Part shown: positions 25,295 through 33,482 of the stretch, piece by piece
Layout of the letters: the number at the start of each line of letters is the position of its first letter
How positions within the stretch are numbered: the first letter of the stretch is position 1
Origin: Mixta intestinalis
Lineage (GTDB): Bacteria; Pseudomonadota; Gammaproteobacteria; Enterobacterales; Enterobacteriaceae
Direction: 5' to 3'
Assembly (NCBI RefSeq): GCF_009914055.1
Contig: NZ_CP028271.1
Location: 3,968,001 to 4,032,000 of the forward strand
Length of the DNA: 64,000 nucleotides
Program-made: the position numbers and the translations under genes
The notes under the pieces: generated by a model
Told to the model about the DNA's origin: nothing
What the model saw: only the letters and a program-made list of their open reading frames with translations
Databases searched by the model: none

Positions 25295-26911
25295 TTACTT
25301 GCCCATGACGGCGGCGGTATGCGCTGGCTCGTCGTTGGCGGCAGCCGGCGTTGACGGTTTGTAGTCCAGCTGCAAAATCCGGCTGGTTTCTGCCAGTTCA
25401 CGCTCGGTTGCGCTGATATTGCCGTTCAGCTTCTGACCAAGGGAAGGAATCAGCTCCTTCAGCTTCGCCTGCCATTCCGGTGTCGCCGCTTTTTCCTTAA
25501 ACACTTTTTGCAGCAGCGTCAGCATAATTGGCGCGGAGGTGGACGCGCCCGGTGAAGCACCCAGCAGCGCGGAGACGGTGCCGTCCTGCGAGACGATCAC
25601 TTCCGTACCCAGCTGCAATACGCCACCTTTTTTCGCATCTTTCTTAATAATCTGTACGCGCTGACCCGCCTGCACCAGACGCCAGTCCTCTTTTTTCGCT
25701 TCCGGGAAATAGGCCTTCAGCGCCGTATAGCGATCGTTTTCGCTGAGCATCAGCTGGCTGACGAGGTATTTCACCAGATTGAAATTGTCTTTACCCACGC
25801 ACATCATCGGCAACAGGTTGGTGGGGGTAATCGATCCAAACATATCCCACAGCGAACCCTGCTTAAGGAATTTGGTTGAGAAGGTGGCAAATGGCCCAAA
25901 CAGCAGCACCTGCTTGCCATCCAGCACGCGCGTATCCAGATGCGGTACTGACATCGGCGGCGCGCCAACCGAGGCTTTACCATATACTTTCGCCAGATGG
26001 CGTTTTACCACTTCCGGGTTTTCCGCTACCAGGAAAGAGCCGCCAACCGGGAAACCGGCATAGTTTTTTGCTTCCGGAATACCGGTTTTTTGCAGTAGCG
26101 GCAGCGCCGCGCCGCCTGCGCCGATAAACAGGTATTTCACGTTAATCGTTTTGAGCTTGCTACTGTTCGTCAGATCGGCCAGCGTGACTTTCCAGCTACC
26201 GTTTGCGTTGCGCTCAACATCACGCACTTCGTGACCGGTGCGCAGCGTAAAGCTGGCGTGTTTACTCAGTGACGCTACCAGCTGACGCGTAATTTCACCG
26301 AAGTTTACGTCAGTACCGATATTGATACGCGTAGCGGCAACCCGCTGTTGCGGATCGCGTCCGGCCATCATCGCAGGCACCCATTTAGCAATCTGCGCGC
26401 GATCTTCTGAATACTCCATGCCGCGGAACAGGGTGCTTTTTTGCAGCGCTTCATAGCGCCTGCGCAGGAAATTGATGTTGTCGTCACCCCAGACGAAGCT
26501 CATATGCGGAGTGGTATTGATAAAGCTGCGCGGATTACGCAGGATGCCTTTCTGCACCAGAGACGCCCAGAACCGGCGGGAAATCTGGAAGGATTCGTTG
26601 ATCTCTATCGCTTTGCTGATATCGATGGTGCCGTTTTTTTCCGGCGTATAGTTCATTTCTGCCAGCGCGGAGTGACCAGTACCGGCATTGTTCCAGCCGT
26701 TTGAGCTTTCTTCCGCCACTTTCCCCTGGCGCTCTACCATCTCGATAGTCCAGTCCGGCTCCAGCTCCTGGAGATAAGTGCCTAAAGTAGCACTCATGAT
26801 CCCTCCGCCGATGAGCAGTACATCGACGTCCTTTTCCCCTTCTGCGGCTGCATTCTTGCTGAGTCCCGAAGCATTCATAGACAGCGTTGAAGGTAATGCT
26901 GATTTACGCAT
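25295..26911 (-). CDS. mqo: Malate:quinone oxidoreductase
   Basis: A 538-aa FAD-dependent peripheral membrane enzyme oxidising malate to oxaloacetate and passing electrons to quinone, a TCA-cycle alternative to NAD malate dehydrogenase. The dinucleotide fold DVLLIGGGIMSATLGTYLQE starts near residue 28, followed by SSNGWNNAGTGHSALAEMNY and the C-terminal LLGASPGASTSAPIML, all typical of Mqo. An N-terminal extension of ~25 residues (MRKSALPSTLSMNASGLSKN) is not hydrophobic enough for a clear signal peptide. It is flanked by its own terminator and a 357-bp upstream region, so it is probably monocistronic. Confidence 0.95.
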   Translation of the reverse strand: MRKSALPSTLSMNASGLSKNAAAEGEKDVDVLLIGGGIMSATLGTYLQELEPDWTIEMVERQGKVAEESSNGWNNAGTGHSALAEMNYTPEKNGTIDISKAIEINESFQISRRFWASLVQKGILRNPRSFINTTPHMSFVWGDDNINFLRRRYEALQKSTLFRGMEYSEDRAQIAKWVPAMMAGRDPQQRVAATRINIGTDVNFGEITRQLVASLSKHASFTLRTGHEVRDVERNANGSWKVTLADLTNSSKLKTINVKYLFIGAGGAALPLLQKTGIPEAKNYAGFPVGGSFLVAENPEVVKRHLAKVYGKASVGAPPMSVPHLDTRVLDGKQVLLFGPFATFSTKFLKQGSLWDMFGSITPTNLLPMMCVGKDNFNLVKYLVSQLMLSENDRYTALKAYFPEAKKEDWRLVQAGQRVQIIKKDAKKGGVLQLGTEVIVSQDGTVSALLGASPGASTSAPIMLTLLQKVFKEKAATPEWQAKLKELIPSLGQKLNGNISATERELAETSRILQLDYKPSTPAAANDEPAHTAAVMGK

Positions 26912-27268
26912 GAGGCGACATCTCCGTCCGTTGATGAATCAACGGTAATTGCAGGTGAAAGAGACCGTCTTCTTTCAGGCGGGTTAACCTCTTTCCATAA
27001 ACTTCTGAAATCATCCCAGTATAACCATACTAAAAATGCAGGTTAACTGCACGTTATATGTACCGAAGGAAATATAACATTTTCGCAATAAAATTGAATA
27101 AATTGTTTAAAATTTAAAAGGTGATTAAGTTTTAATCAGTATATTGGGATGTGGCTCACAAGGCCTTTGTTAAAGATGTTAAGAACATATCAGGCGCTTC
27201 AGATAAGGAATAGCAGGTAAGCGTTCCCTTACTTTGAAATCTAAGGGAACGGTAAATAAGTGGGGGAA
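26912..27268. other. AT-rich intergenic region upstream of mqo, with terminator hairpin of the OB-fold gene
   Basis: 357 bp. The right end contains a 10-bp stem CGTTCCCTTA (27222-27231) / TAAGGGAACG (27242-27251), about 18 bp past the stop of the OB-fold gene at 27269, a likely terminator. The remainder is very AT-rich and presumably carries the mqo promoter; no specific operator could be assigned. Confidence 0.55.
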
Positions 27269-27664
27269 TTAAAGCAGATACAGTTTTTCGACTTTCACCA
27301 GCACGCGGTTGCCATGATGTTGCACGGTGCCGTTTACCGAAATTAAATCGTCTGGTTTGACCTCCTGGCCCTGCCAGACATCATCATCGATCTGTAGCTG
27401 CGCCGTGCCTGAGCGATCGCGCAGCTGCCAGGTCTTATTACCGCTCTGACGGATAATATTGCCCTGTAACGTAACCGTATCGCCGCTGGAAAGCCGGGGA
27501 AGCTGTTTAGCGGCGGTGATCTGCTGGTTATCGGTAACGGCGCGATAACCCTCTTTTTGATCTTCAGGCGGCGGTGCGGTGCCGTGCGGATTAAAACCGC
27601 CGTCAGCGGCCAGCACAGGGGCGGTCAGCAGGACCGCCAGAGCCAGCGTCAAGATTTTATTCAT
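27269..27664 (-). CDS. YgiW/YdeI-family periplasmic OB-fold stress protein (copy 1)
   Basis: A 131-aa BOF-family protein. It has a Sec signal peptide (MNKILTLALAVLLTAPVLAA, cleavage near residue 20), a short linker, and one bacterial OB fold from about 45 to 131 with the family segments GDTVTLQGNIIRQSGNKTWQ, LRDRSGTAQLQIDDDVW and DLISVNGTV. E. coli YgiW and YdeI are linked to envelope, peroxide and cationic-peptide stress. A second paralogue lies just upstream, 48 bp away, on the same strand, so both are probably co-transcribed. Confidence 0.85.
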   Translation of the reverse strand: MNKILTLALAVLLTAPVLAADGGFNPHGTAPPPEDQKEGYRAVTDNQQITAAKQLPRLSSGDTVTLQGNIIRQSGNKTWQLRDRSGTAQLQIDDDVWQGQEVKPDDLISVNGTVQHHGNRVLVKVEKLYLL

Positions 27665-27712
27665 CTTCGCCTCCCCTGCTCTCCGTTAGTTTTACGGAGA
27701 GCCGGTGCTTAC

Positions 27713-28108
27713 TTAGGGTACGCCCAGCTGTTCAACATCGATCCAGCGGCGTTTACCATCGTGGCGCAGGCGTCCATTCAGGCGAACCTGATCTTCGGCA
27801 TCGTAGGTTTTGCCGTCAAACACCTTTTTCGGGATCACCAGGTCGATATTATCTTTCGCGCGATCGCGCAGCTGATAACTCTGCTCGCCTTTTTGCTTGA
27901 CGATATAGCCCTCCAGCGTGACCCAGGCACCGTCGCGCATGGTTTTTACCTGGCTAATCGGCGGTGAAGTAGTGTCTTCGGTGCCTTTATAGCCGCTGTC
28001 TTGGGTACGCGGCGGCGTTTCACCGCTCTTATAGCCGCCTGCGTCTTCGGCGAAAACGGGCAGAGCAAACAGCGCGATCAGCGCGGCAACAGTGAATTTT
28101 TTACCCAT
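27713..28108 (-). CDS. YgiW/YdeI-family periplasmic OB-fold stress protein (copy 2)
   Basis: A 131-aa BOF-family paralogue of the neighbouring gene. The signal peptide is MGKKFTVAALIALFALPVFA. A Gly/Thr/Ser-rich linker (GYKSGETPPRTQDSGYKGTE) precedes the OB fold with GAWVTLEGYIVKQKGEQSYQ, LRDRAKDNIDLVIPKKVF and QVRLNGRL. The two copies have the same length but differ substantially, so the duplication is not recent. Its ribosome binding site AGGAGA precedes the ATG. A ligand or partner cannot be read from the sequence. Confidence 0.85.
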   Translation of the reverse strand: MGKKFTVAALIALFALPVFAEDAGGYKSGETPPRTQDSGYKGTEDTTSPPISQVKTMRDGAWVTLEGYIVKQKGEQSYQLRDRAKDNIDLVIPKKVFDGKTYDAEDQVRLNGRLRHDGKRRWIDVEQLGVP

Positions 28109-28285
28109 AGCTTCTCCTTAATGATTGTCCTTTCGGGCCAGTAAAACAGGCCTTATCCGCTAATAAGCCTGGCACAGTCTCATTAAGTTGTGAGGATTCG
28201 ACGTAAAACGGCGCGGCTTATCCAGCATCGACAGGGTGGGCGACAGCGAGCCAGGCAAAACATCAAAAGACGATTCAGGCAGGCG

Positions 28286-28528
28286 TTACACCTGAGCGAA
28301 GCGCCGCCAGAGGAAGCGGATGATAAAGAACTCAATGCTGCCCAGCAGCAAAAACCACAGGCAAAGGACGATGGTATAAAGCTGGCCCAAATCACTGAAA
28401 TGAAACAGCGACATCAGGCGAGCCGAAAGCTGCGGGCCGAGCGCGGGTGCAGGCAGCAGCAACGCGGAGAAAAAGCCCAGCAGTAAAATGCTTAACGGTG
28501 CCAGCCAGTTTTCAAAAGTAGATTTCAT
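28286..28528 (-). CDS. Small two-helix inner-membrane protein
   Basis: An 80-aa protein with two predicted transmembrane segments, LAPLSILLLGFFSALLLPAP (residues ~10-30) and IVLCLWFLLLGSIEFFIIRF (~50-72), ending in a basic RRFAQV tail. The open frame extends to 28612, but the ATG at 28528 gives a compact membrane protein starting MKSTFENW. I recognise no family. A 177-bp gap separates it from the OB-fold pair, so co-transcription is uncertain. Confidence 0.6.
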   Translation of the reverse strand: MKSTFENWLAPLSILLLGFFSALLLPAPALGPQLSARLMSLFHFSDLGQLYTIVLCLWFLLLGSIEFFIIRFLWRRFAQV

Positions 28529-28881
28529 AATGGTTAAAAAATGGTAACAAAGCGGAGGGCTATTCTCCGGCAATTGGCATGCCGGTTCAACGCTTAACGC
28601 CAGCAAGAACATAAAGGTGAAGTTTTTCCACTGGATTAAGGAGTTATTGCCATTATGGCTAAATTCTGATTATTTTAATTGATTAAAAATCAATAAATTA
28701 AACAGATTTCTTATGTTGTGAATGCCGTCAAAAAGCATTTGTGTTTAACTCTTATTTAAGAGTAAATTTGCATAATAGTGCGAAATTTTGTGATCTGCTT
28801 CAAGAAAATATTGCCGCTCCAACGCCTGCTCGTTATAATTTTTGTTGTAATTTTCAACAAAATTTTAGCAGGTCACAGGTT
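28529..28881. other. AT-rich divergent control region between small membrane gene and azuC-like gene
   Basis: 353 bp. It contains an inverted repeat around ACTCTTATTTAAGAGT (28748-28763), the promoter described separately at 28811-28839, and a 7-bp hairpin TTTGTTG / CAACAAA (28841-28861) in the predicted 5' leader of the azuC-like message. No other gene is visible. Confidence 0.45.
28811..28839 (+). promoter_or_regulatory. Sigma-70 promoter of the azuC-like gene
   Basis: TTGCCG (28811-28816), 17-bp spacing, then a perfect TATAAT (28834-28839). Transcription would begin near 28846, giving a leader of roughly 36 nt. A TGTGA-N6-TCAAG sequence at 28789-28804 is CRP-like in its left half, but its centre, near -49.5, is not a standard CRP position. 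Confidence 0.65.
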
Positions 28882-28959
28882 ATGAAAAAGTTTTTCCAGT
28901 ATGTGTTTCATGCTTATGTTGAAGCTTTTAAGCATGTCCCGCCGGGCGCGCTGAACTAA
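28882..28959 (+). CDS. azuC: AzuC-like 25-residue small protein
   Basis: The frame encodes MKKFFQYVFHAYV followed by EAFKHVPPGALN. It shares with the 28-aa E. coli AzuC peptide the lysine/hydrophobic start, a central F..Y...FK and the hallmark VPPG near the end. In E. coli the azuC transcript is a dual-function RNA (AzuCR): the peptide binds glycerol-3-phosphate dehydrogenase GlpD and the RNA also base-pairs with targets. Here a near-consensus promoter lies upstream and a hairpin region downstream. An upstream in-frame extension to 28741 has no ribosome binding site. The homology is judged by eye on a very short peptide; regulatory base-pairing is not demonstrated. Confidence 0.7.
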   Translation: MKKFFQYVFHAYVEAFKHVPPGALN

Positions 28960-29329
28960 CGGCGTTGCCGCCATCGAACCCTCGATAACCGCGGCCAGGG
29001 AACGACCGATGGTTATCAAATTCTCTGTTATTCGCCTTCTTTACCTTCTCTTTTTTTCTTTCCAGCGCTGATTTTTATCTCAGATGCGAGCGATCGTCCA
29101 AAGTATATGTGCGCGGCTGCTGGCGTGCCGTTGTTAACCACTTGTCCTACACGCTGCCAAAACAGATGGGCCAGGCTGCCTGCGCTGTCACTCTCCTTTT
29201 CTCCTAAATAGCGATTGTTGATAGTCGCCGCACAGTTTTGTCACTCTGCTCCCCCGATGCCCTGGCAGACAAGGCGAAGCGTCATTTAGCACCTAAACTT
29301 AGCGGATATCGTTACTCTGAGGGCAGCTG
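28960..29329. other. 3' region of azuC-like transcript and hydrolase upstream region
   Basis: 370 bp. GATAACC (28984-28990) can pair with GGTTATC (29011-29017), and a T-rich tract follows around 29036-29062, which may end the azuC-like RNA. The rest, up to the hydrolase start at 29330, has no gene that could be supported. Confidence 0.4.
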
Positions 29330-30253
29330 ATGAAGAGAATATCCCGGCGACGCGGGCCAGATCACCGCGCACTTCTTCTCGGTATGGCTGCCGCCGCAGC
29401 CGGAACCGCTCTGTTTGTCAGGCAATGGCGTAAATGGCAGCAGACGCCGCCGGTCGGCATTCACAGCCACCAGGCAGGCCTGGCGGGTTACTATCAGCAA
29501 ATTGGCCCGTGGCGCATGTTTACCCGCACCACACCGGAAACGCGCCCTGGTTTACCGGTTGTGCTGTTACACGGCCTGGTGCTCTCCGGGCGGGCAATGG
29601 AAGATTTAGCGCTGGCGCTCGGCTGGGAATATCGCGTGCTGGTGCCCGATCTGCCAGGCTTCGGCGGTAGCGCTTTTCCTTCCTCGCAGCCGGTACTGGA
29701 TGTCGATCGGCTGGCGGAGGCGCTCTGGATGTGGATGCAGCAAAACCAGCTGTCGCGGGCGATATTTGTCGGTAACTCATTTGGCTGTCAGGTATTGGCG
29801 GCGCTGGCAGTAGCGCATCCTGAGGCGGTTGCCGGACTGGTATTACAGGGTCCGACCGTCGATCGTCGCTGCCGTTCGCTGTCGCATCAGCTGTGGCGTG
29901 AATGGCGTAACGGACGTCGTGAGGCACATCGTTCTTCCGCCGCGCTCAGCCGCGTTGATTACGCTAAAGCGGGCATCTGGCGCGCTTTTGCCACCATGCG
30001 TGCCATGATGCGCGATCGCATTGAACAGCGTCTGCCCTATATCAAAGCGCCAACGCTGGTGGTACGCGGCTCGTTTGATGTGGTTTCGCCTGCGCGCTGG
30101 GTAGAGGAGATCGTTGCCCTGCTGCCGCGCGGGGAGATGATGACGCTGCCGCAGGGCACCCATATGCTGCACTATGTTTATCCGTGGAGCTATAGCCGCG
30201 CGATTCGTCCCTTTATTGCCCGTGTGCAGAAGGAGCAGGAAAACCATGAGTAA
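29330..30253 (+). CDS. Membrane-anchored alpha/beta-hydrolase
   Basis: A 307-aa alpha/beta-hydrolase fold protein. A basic N-terminus (MKRISRRRGPDHRA) leads into a hydrophobic stretch (LLLGMAAAAAGTALFV), probably a membrane anchor or signal. Fold landmarks are VVLLHGLVLSGRAME (oxyanion HG), DLPGFGGSAF, the nucleophile elbow GNSFGCQ, an acidic residue in RGSFDVVSP and the histidine in GTHMLHYVYP. A GAGGG ribosome binding site precedes the ATG. The next gene overlaps it by 8 nt, so the two are translationally coupled. The substrate is unknown. Confidence 0.8.
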   Translation: MKRISRRRGPDHRALLLGMAAAAAGTALFVRQWRKWQQTPPVGIHSHQAGLAGYYQQIGPWRMFTRTTPETRPGLPVVLLHGLVLSGRAMEDLALALGWEYRVLVPDLPGFGGSAFPSSQPVLDVDRLAEALWMWMQQNQLSRAIFVGNSFGCQVLAALAVAHPEAVAGLVLQGPTVDRRCRSLSHQLWREWRNGRREAHRSSAALSRVDYAKAGIWRAFATMRAMMRDRIEQRLPYIKAPTLVVRGSFDVVSPARWVEEIVALLPRGEMMTLPQGTHMLHYVYPWSYSRAIRPFIARVQKEQENHE

Positions 30254-31637
30254 ACCTCCTCGCGGTATCGCCCGCTATGATTCGGCGGCGGCAATGGTTA
30301 CGGCGTTAAGCAACGCTCTGCATCAGCGCCCGTTCAACAGCCCCAGTCAGTCACCGACGCTGGATCGCGTTCTGCCCGCGCTGAATCTGCTACCCGATCG
30401 AATGCGTGAATGGAGCTACGCGGTGGGCGGCATGACGGAAGGCATCACTCTGAGCCAGGTACAACAGCTGGATATCGAAGGTATTGCCCGCTGGATTGCC
30501 GCCCAGTATCCGCAGCAGCAGTATCCGGCGGTGTTCGTCGGCTCTTCTAACGGCGCGATGGTGCATCTGGCGGCGGCGATGGGCGTGCCCTGGCTACCGC
30601 AAACTTTCCTCTGCCCGGTACGTTCGCTGCATAACGATCCTGATGATGCACAGGAAGGGATAACAAACGGCAAACCCGCGACCGATGCGCTGTTAGCAAC
30701 GTCGCCACATATCGCCGTGCATCAGATGCAGGACCCGAATCAGGATCGTCTGATGCTTGAGCAAATTGGCTATTTTCGTCTTAAGCATCGCAAGCTGCCG
30801 CTGGAGTACAGCGAGTTTTTATTAAGTGCGCTGCCGCCGGGCGGCACATTAGTTATCAACCACTGTACATTGCAGTGGCCTGCTACCCGCACCAGCGATC
30901 GCTCGTTTTATCAGTTCGGCGCTTCAGGTGGCGCAACCGAACAGGAATATTTTCAGGGCGGGCCACGGGTTATGGAGCACCTGGCGCGCTACGGACGTGA
31001 AGAAGAAAAATGGACGCCGCCAACGCCCGACGTGATCGTGCCCGAAGCGGAGTGGGGGTTTGACGCGCACCTGATGGCGGAACTGAAAAAGCTGGCCAAT
31101 ACCCAGGGCTGGAAGCTGGTAGAACTGCGCTATGAGAACCCTGAGGCGCTGAGCTTTGTCACCGCAGAAATTTATCGCGACTGGTATATGTCGGCGGGCG
31201 TCATCGCTTCGCGGCTGGTGGTCGATAATTTCCTGCTAATGGATCCCTGGACCACCATGCAGCAGTACGCGATTCCTTTCTGGCTTTCGTTCTGCACTGA
31301 ACCTTCCGCCAGTTCGCTCCAGCGTTATCTCGATCGCCAGCCGCCGTTCCGCAATATCGATCTGATGCTCTTTTCGCACGGAACCGAGAGCATCGGCATG
31401 GCACCCATCGAGCGCTGGCGGCAACTGCTGAACTACGCCAGCGATGAGGGCAACTTTGTCGGTGTCGATCCGGAACGTTTTCCTCGCGACTTTGCTTCGC
31501 TAACCCGTTTCGATCGTGAGCTACAGCAGCGTGCGCCACTGCTGCCACCGCCCGATGCGCTCACTACCGAGGCGTTTCTGGCAGGCGTACAGCGTTATGG
31601 TGATAAGTTTCAAGTGGAGTGTTTACAGCACAACTAA
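30246..31637 (+). CDS. Protein of unknown function coupled to the alpha/beta-hydrolase
   Basis: A 463-aa soluble protein; the ATG at 30246 overlaps the hydrolase stop by 8 nt. The segment AVFVGSSNGAMVHLAAAMGV resembles a hydrolase-type nucleophile elbow (G-S-S-N-G), and FGASGGATEQEYFQGGPRV, YEPEALSF-like turns and LFSHGTESIGMAPIERWRQL are distinctive, but I recognise no named family. Tight coupling implies that it works with the membrane-anchored hydrolase. It has no signal peptide and no membrane helix. The long frame, normal codon use and pairing make it a real gene. Confidence 0.75.
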   Translation: MSKPPRGIARYDSAAAMVTALSNALHQRPFNSPSQSPTLDRVLPALNLLPDRMREWSYAVGGMTEGITLSQVQQLDIEGIARWIAAQYPQQQYPAVFVGSSNGAMVHLAAAMGVPWLPQTFLCPVRSLHNDPDDAQEGITNGKPATDALLATSPHIAVHQMQDPNQDRLMLEQIGYFRLKHRKLPLEYSEFLLSALPPGGTLVINHCTLQWPATRTSDRSFYQFGASGGATEQEYFQGGPRVMEHLARYGREEEKWTPPTPDVIVPEAEWGFDAHLMAELKKLANTQGWKLVELRYENPEALSFVTAEIYRDWYMSAGVIASRLVVDNFLLMDPWTTMQQYAIPFWLSFCTEPSASSLQRYLDRQPPFRNIDLMLFSHGTESIGMAPIERWRQLLNYASDEGNFVGVDPERFPRDFASLTRFDRELQQRAPLLPPPDALTTEAFLAGVQRYGDKFQVECLQHN

Positions 31638-31683
31638 GCGCTGAGCGATGGGAGAGAAAGTAATAAAGGCAAGGCGGGAAGGG

Positions 31684-31707
31684 AGGTCAGGCCATGTGAC
31701 CTGACCT
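31684..31707. terminator. Hairpin between convergent genes
   Basis: An 8-bp perfect stem AGGTCAGG / CCTGACCT with an 8-nt loop lies between the stop of the unknown gene (31637) and yciF (31716). There is no T-run on either side, so terminator function is tentative. Confidence 0.4.
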
Positions 31708-31715
31708 GAAAACCA

Positions 31716-32192
31716 TTACTGCGTTTTTTCAGCGATGAGGGTCAGTTTTTCATCGGTTGCTTTCTCTTCTTGCAGCGTTTCTTCCAGCAGACGTGCCGCT
31801 TCTTTATAGCCCAGCTTAACAGCCAGCGCACGCAGCGTGCCGTAAGCGGCAATTTCGTAGTGTTCTACTTTCTGTGCTGCACCGATCAGGCCCGCATCAC
31901 GTACTACGCCTTTCTCAACAGAATCAATAATTTCCTGCGCTTCTTCTACCAGGCCTTCCAGCGCATGGCATTTCATACGTTTGATACGAACTTCAGGTGT
32001 AGCTTCAACCAGCTGGTCGAGGCGCTCGATTTGACCCTGCGTTTCTTCCAGATGAGTTTTGAACGCTTCGATAAGTTTTTCATCGGTAGCAGCGCGGGCC
32101 ATTTTCGGCAGGGCACGGCTGATTTGTTTCTCAGCGCTGTAAACATCAGAGAGATCGTGGATAAACAGGTCTTCCAGCGTCTTAATACTCAT
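31716..32192 (-). CDS. yciF: YciF, DUF892 ferritin-like protein
   Basis: A 158-aa all-helical protein of the YciE/YciF (DUF892) ferritin-like group. The sequence closely follows E. coli YciF: IHDLSDVYSAEKQISRALPK, HLEETQGQIERLDQLVE, IKRMKCHALEGL, QKVEHYEIAAYGTL, with the Glu/His residues expected to bind a di-metal centre. It is associated with the general stress response. The frame opens at 32273, but the ATG at 32192 (MSIKTLEDLF) has GGAG 6 nt before it. yciG lies ~290 bp upstream on the same strand, behind its own terminator. Confidence 0.92.
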   Translation of the reverse strand: MSIKTLEDLFIHDLSDVYSAEKQISRALPKMARAATDEKLIEAFKTHLEETQGQIERLDQLVEATPEVRIKRMKCHALEGLVEEAQEIIDSVEKGVVRDAGLIGAAQKVEHYEIAAYGTLRALAVKLGYKEAARLLEETLQEEKATDEKLTLIAEKTQ

Positions 32193-32399
32193 AATTGACT
32201 CCATAACCAAAGGGATTAATTTATTAATTAAATATGTCAGGGTAAGGCACCCTGTTAATTCAAGTATAGACAAAAATAATTAGATGCAACGTGTCAAAAG
32301 CAGCTTTAAGACTCATCCTGCTTTTATCGCTTCGGTTGTTATACATATTTTCCGGCAACAGAATTATCTATGAAGATTGAAACTAAGTAAGGGGAAAAA

Positions 32400-32448
32400 G
32401 CGACGGAAAAAAATAAAGATTCCCGCAGTGCGATATTCACACTGCGGG
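32400..32448 (-). terminator. Rho-independent terminator of yciG
   Basis: On the minus strand, CCCGCAGTG (32448-32440) pairs with CACTGCGGG (32430-32422) and is followed by AATCTTTATTTTTTT. It ends yciG before yciF, so the two are separate or attenuated units. Confidence 0.8.
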
Positions 32449-32485
32449 TCAGACTAATCTTTACAGGTGGTTACCCGCGATAAGA

Positions 32486-32650
32486 TTAGCTACGACGGCT
32501 GTTCTGACCGCCTTTCTTGCCTGCTTCAGAGGCTTTTTCACGGTCATTTTTGAAATTGCCGCCGCTATGCTGGCCGCCTTTTTTACCTGCTTCAGACGCT
32601 TTCTGACGATCTTCTGCAAAGTTACCTGAACCACCACGATGCTGAGTCAT
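32486..32650 (-). CDS. yciG: YciG, KGG-repeat stress-induced protein
   Basis: A 54-aa highly polar protein made of two KGG motifs: RGGSGNFAEDRQKASEAGKK and a second block SGGNFKNDREKASEAGKKGG. This matches E. coli YciG, a sigma-S-dependent protein linked to stress and, in some enterics, to motility. The ATG at 32650 follows AGGAG; the longer upstream frame has no support. Together with yciF it reconstitutes the yciGFE theme, although yciE is absent here. Confidence 0.92.
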   Translation of the reverse strand: MTQHRGGSGNFAEDRQKASEAGKKGGQHSGGNFKNDREKASEAGKKGGQNSRRS

Positions 32651-33482
32651 ATTATTTCTCCTCGTATGAGTTAACAGAATGCATATATTTATCAGTGGGG
32701 AGATAAATATATGCGCATCCAACGCTTTTAAATCTAGCTTTTCCTTAAAATGAAGCAAGTTTCAGTCCGGAAAAAATTTTGTTTATGATAGAGAAAAACA
32801 TATAAGTGCGTAAGTTAAAACAAGAAAAATAAAATGTATTTTTTTATTACTAAGAGCTTTGGTAGCGACAAGGCGTTTCGCTTGTTAGCTGTTGAGGCCA
32901 GATTGCATGTTTTTGTTGCGGAACACACCTGTAAGGCAATTATGCTGTCCTGTGCGGCTGCTTTTGATATATAGCAGTAAATGTTACATAACAGGAGAAC
33001 AGGCCTGTGGTTTCCTTGTTATTGATATCATACCGATAGCAACTATTAATGTGCATAACCAGACCTGGATAATTACGAAACGTCACTAAGCGGCTTGGCA
33101 GAAAGGCCCCGATGCATAATCAACTTCCCGACGCTATTGTTAACAATCCCAAAAAAACGATGGAAAGACGCTTTGATGTTGCAATGAAAGCGTGAAATCG
33201 TGGCTATTTCAGCGGTGAGGTATAATGATATTTTGATTATCTGACAGTTTTATCGCTTGATAATTAACTTGTTGAGTGTAGCGAAAAATTTTTTTGCATC
33301 GTTTCTGAATTGCAGGCATTTATTAGCAGAAGTAAATTGTTATTTTCAACAACTAAATTAATATCAATGTCGGAGGTTTTTTAAATTTACGTCGGTAAAT
33401 TTTACATATCTATTAAAATTGTGAGGATTTAATTTTCACCATTGTTCTGTGCGCTTGTTGCTAAAAATAAAAAGGAGTTTTC
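32651..33482. other. Long AT-rich region upstream of the GDSL lipase
   Basis: 832 bp without a supportable gene. The base composition is strongly AT-rich, like the lipase gene that follows, suggesting the whole segment arrived by transfer and may be bound by H-NS. A possible -10 (TATAAT at 33221-33226) is present without a good -35. An AAGGAG ribosome binding site for the lipase sits at 33472-33477. A 65-codon open frame at 32892-33089 is not convincing. Confidence 0.4.

Noticed and set aside
28190..28486. 98-codon plus-strand frame overlapping the small membrane gene
   Set aside because: It is the reverse shadow of the membrane-protein gene, extremely basic and glutamine-rich, with no start signals.
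28789..28804. CRP site upstream of the azuC-like gene
   Set aside because: Only the left half TGTGA is good; the right half matches three of five bases and the distance to the predicted start (-49.5) is not one of the usual CRP positions. Kept as a remark, not as a feature.
32892..33089. 65-codon open frame before the lipase
   Set aside because: No ribosome binding site, no conserved pattern, and AT-rich context where such frames arise by chance.
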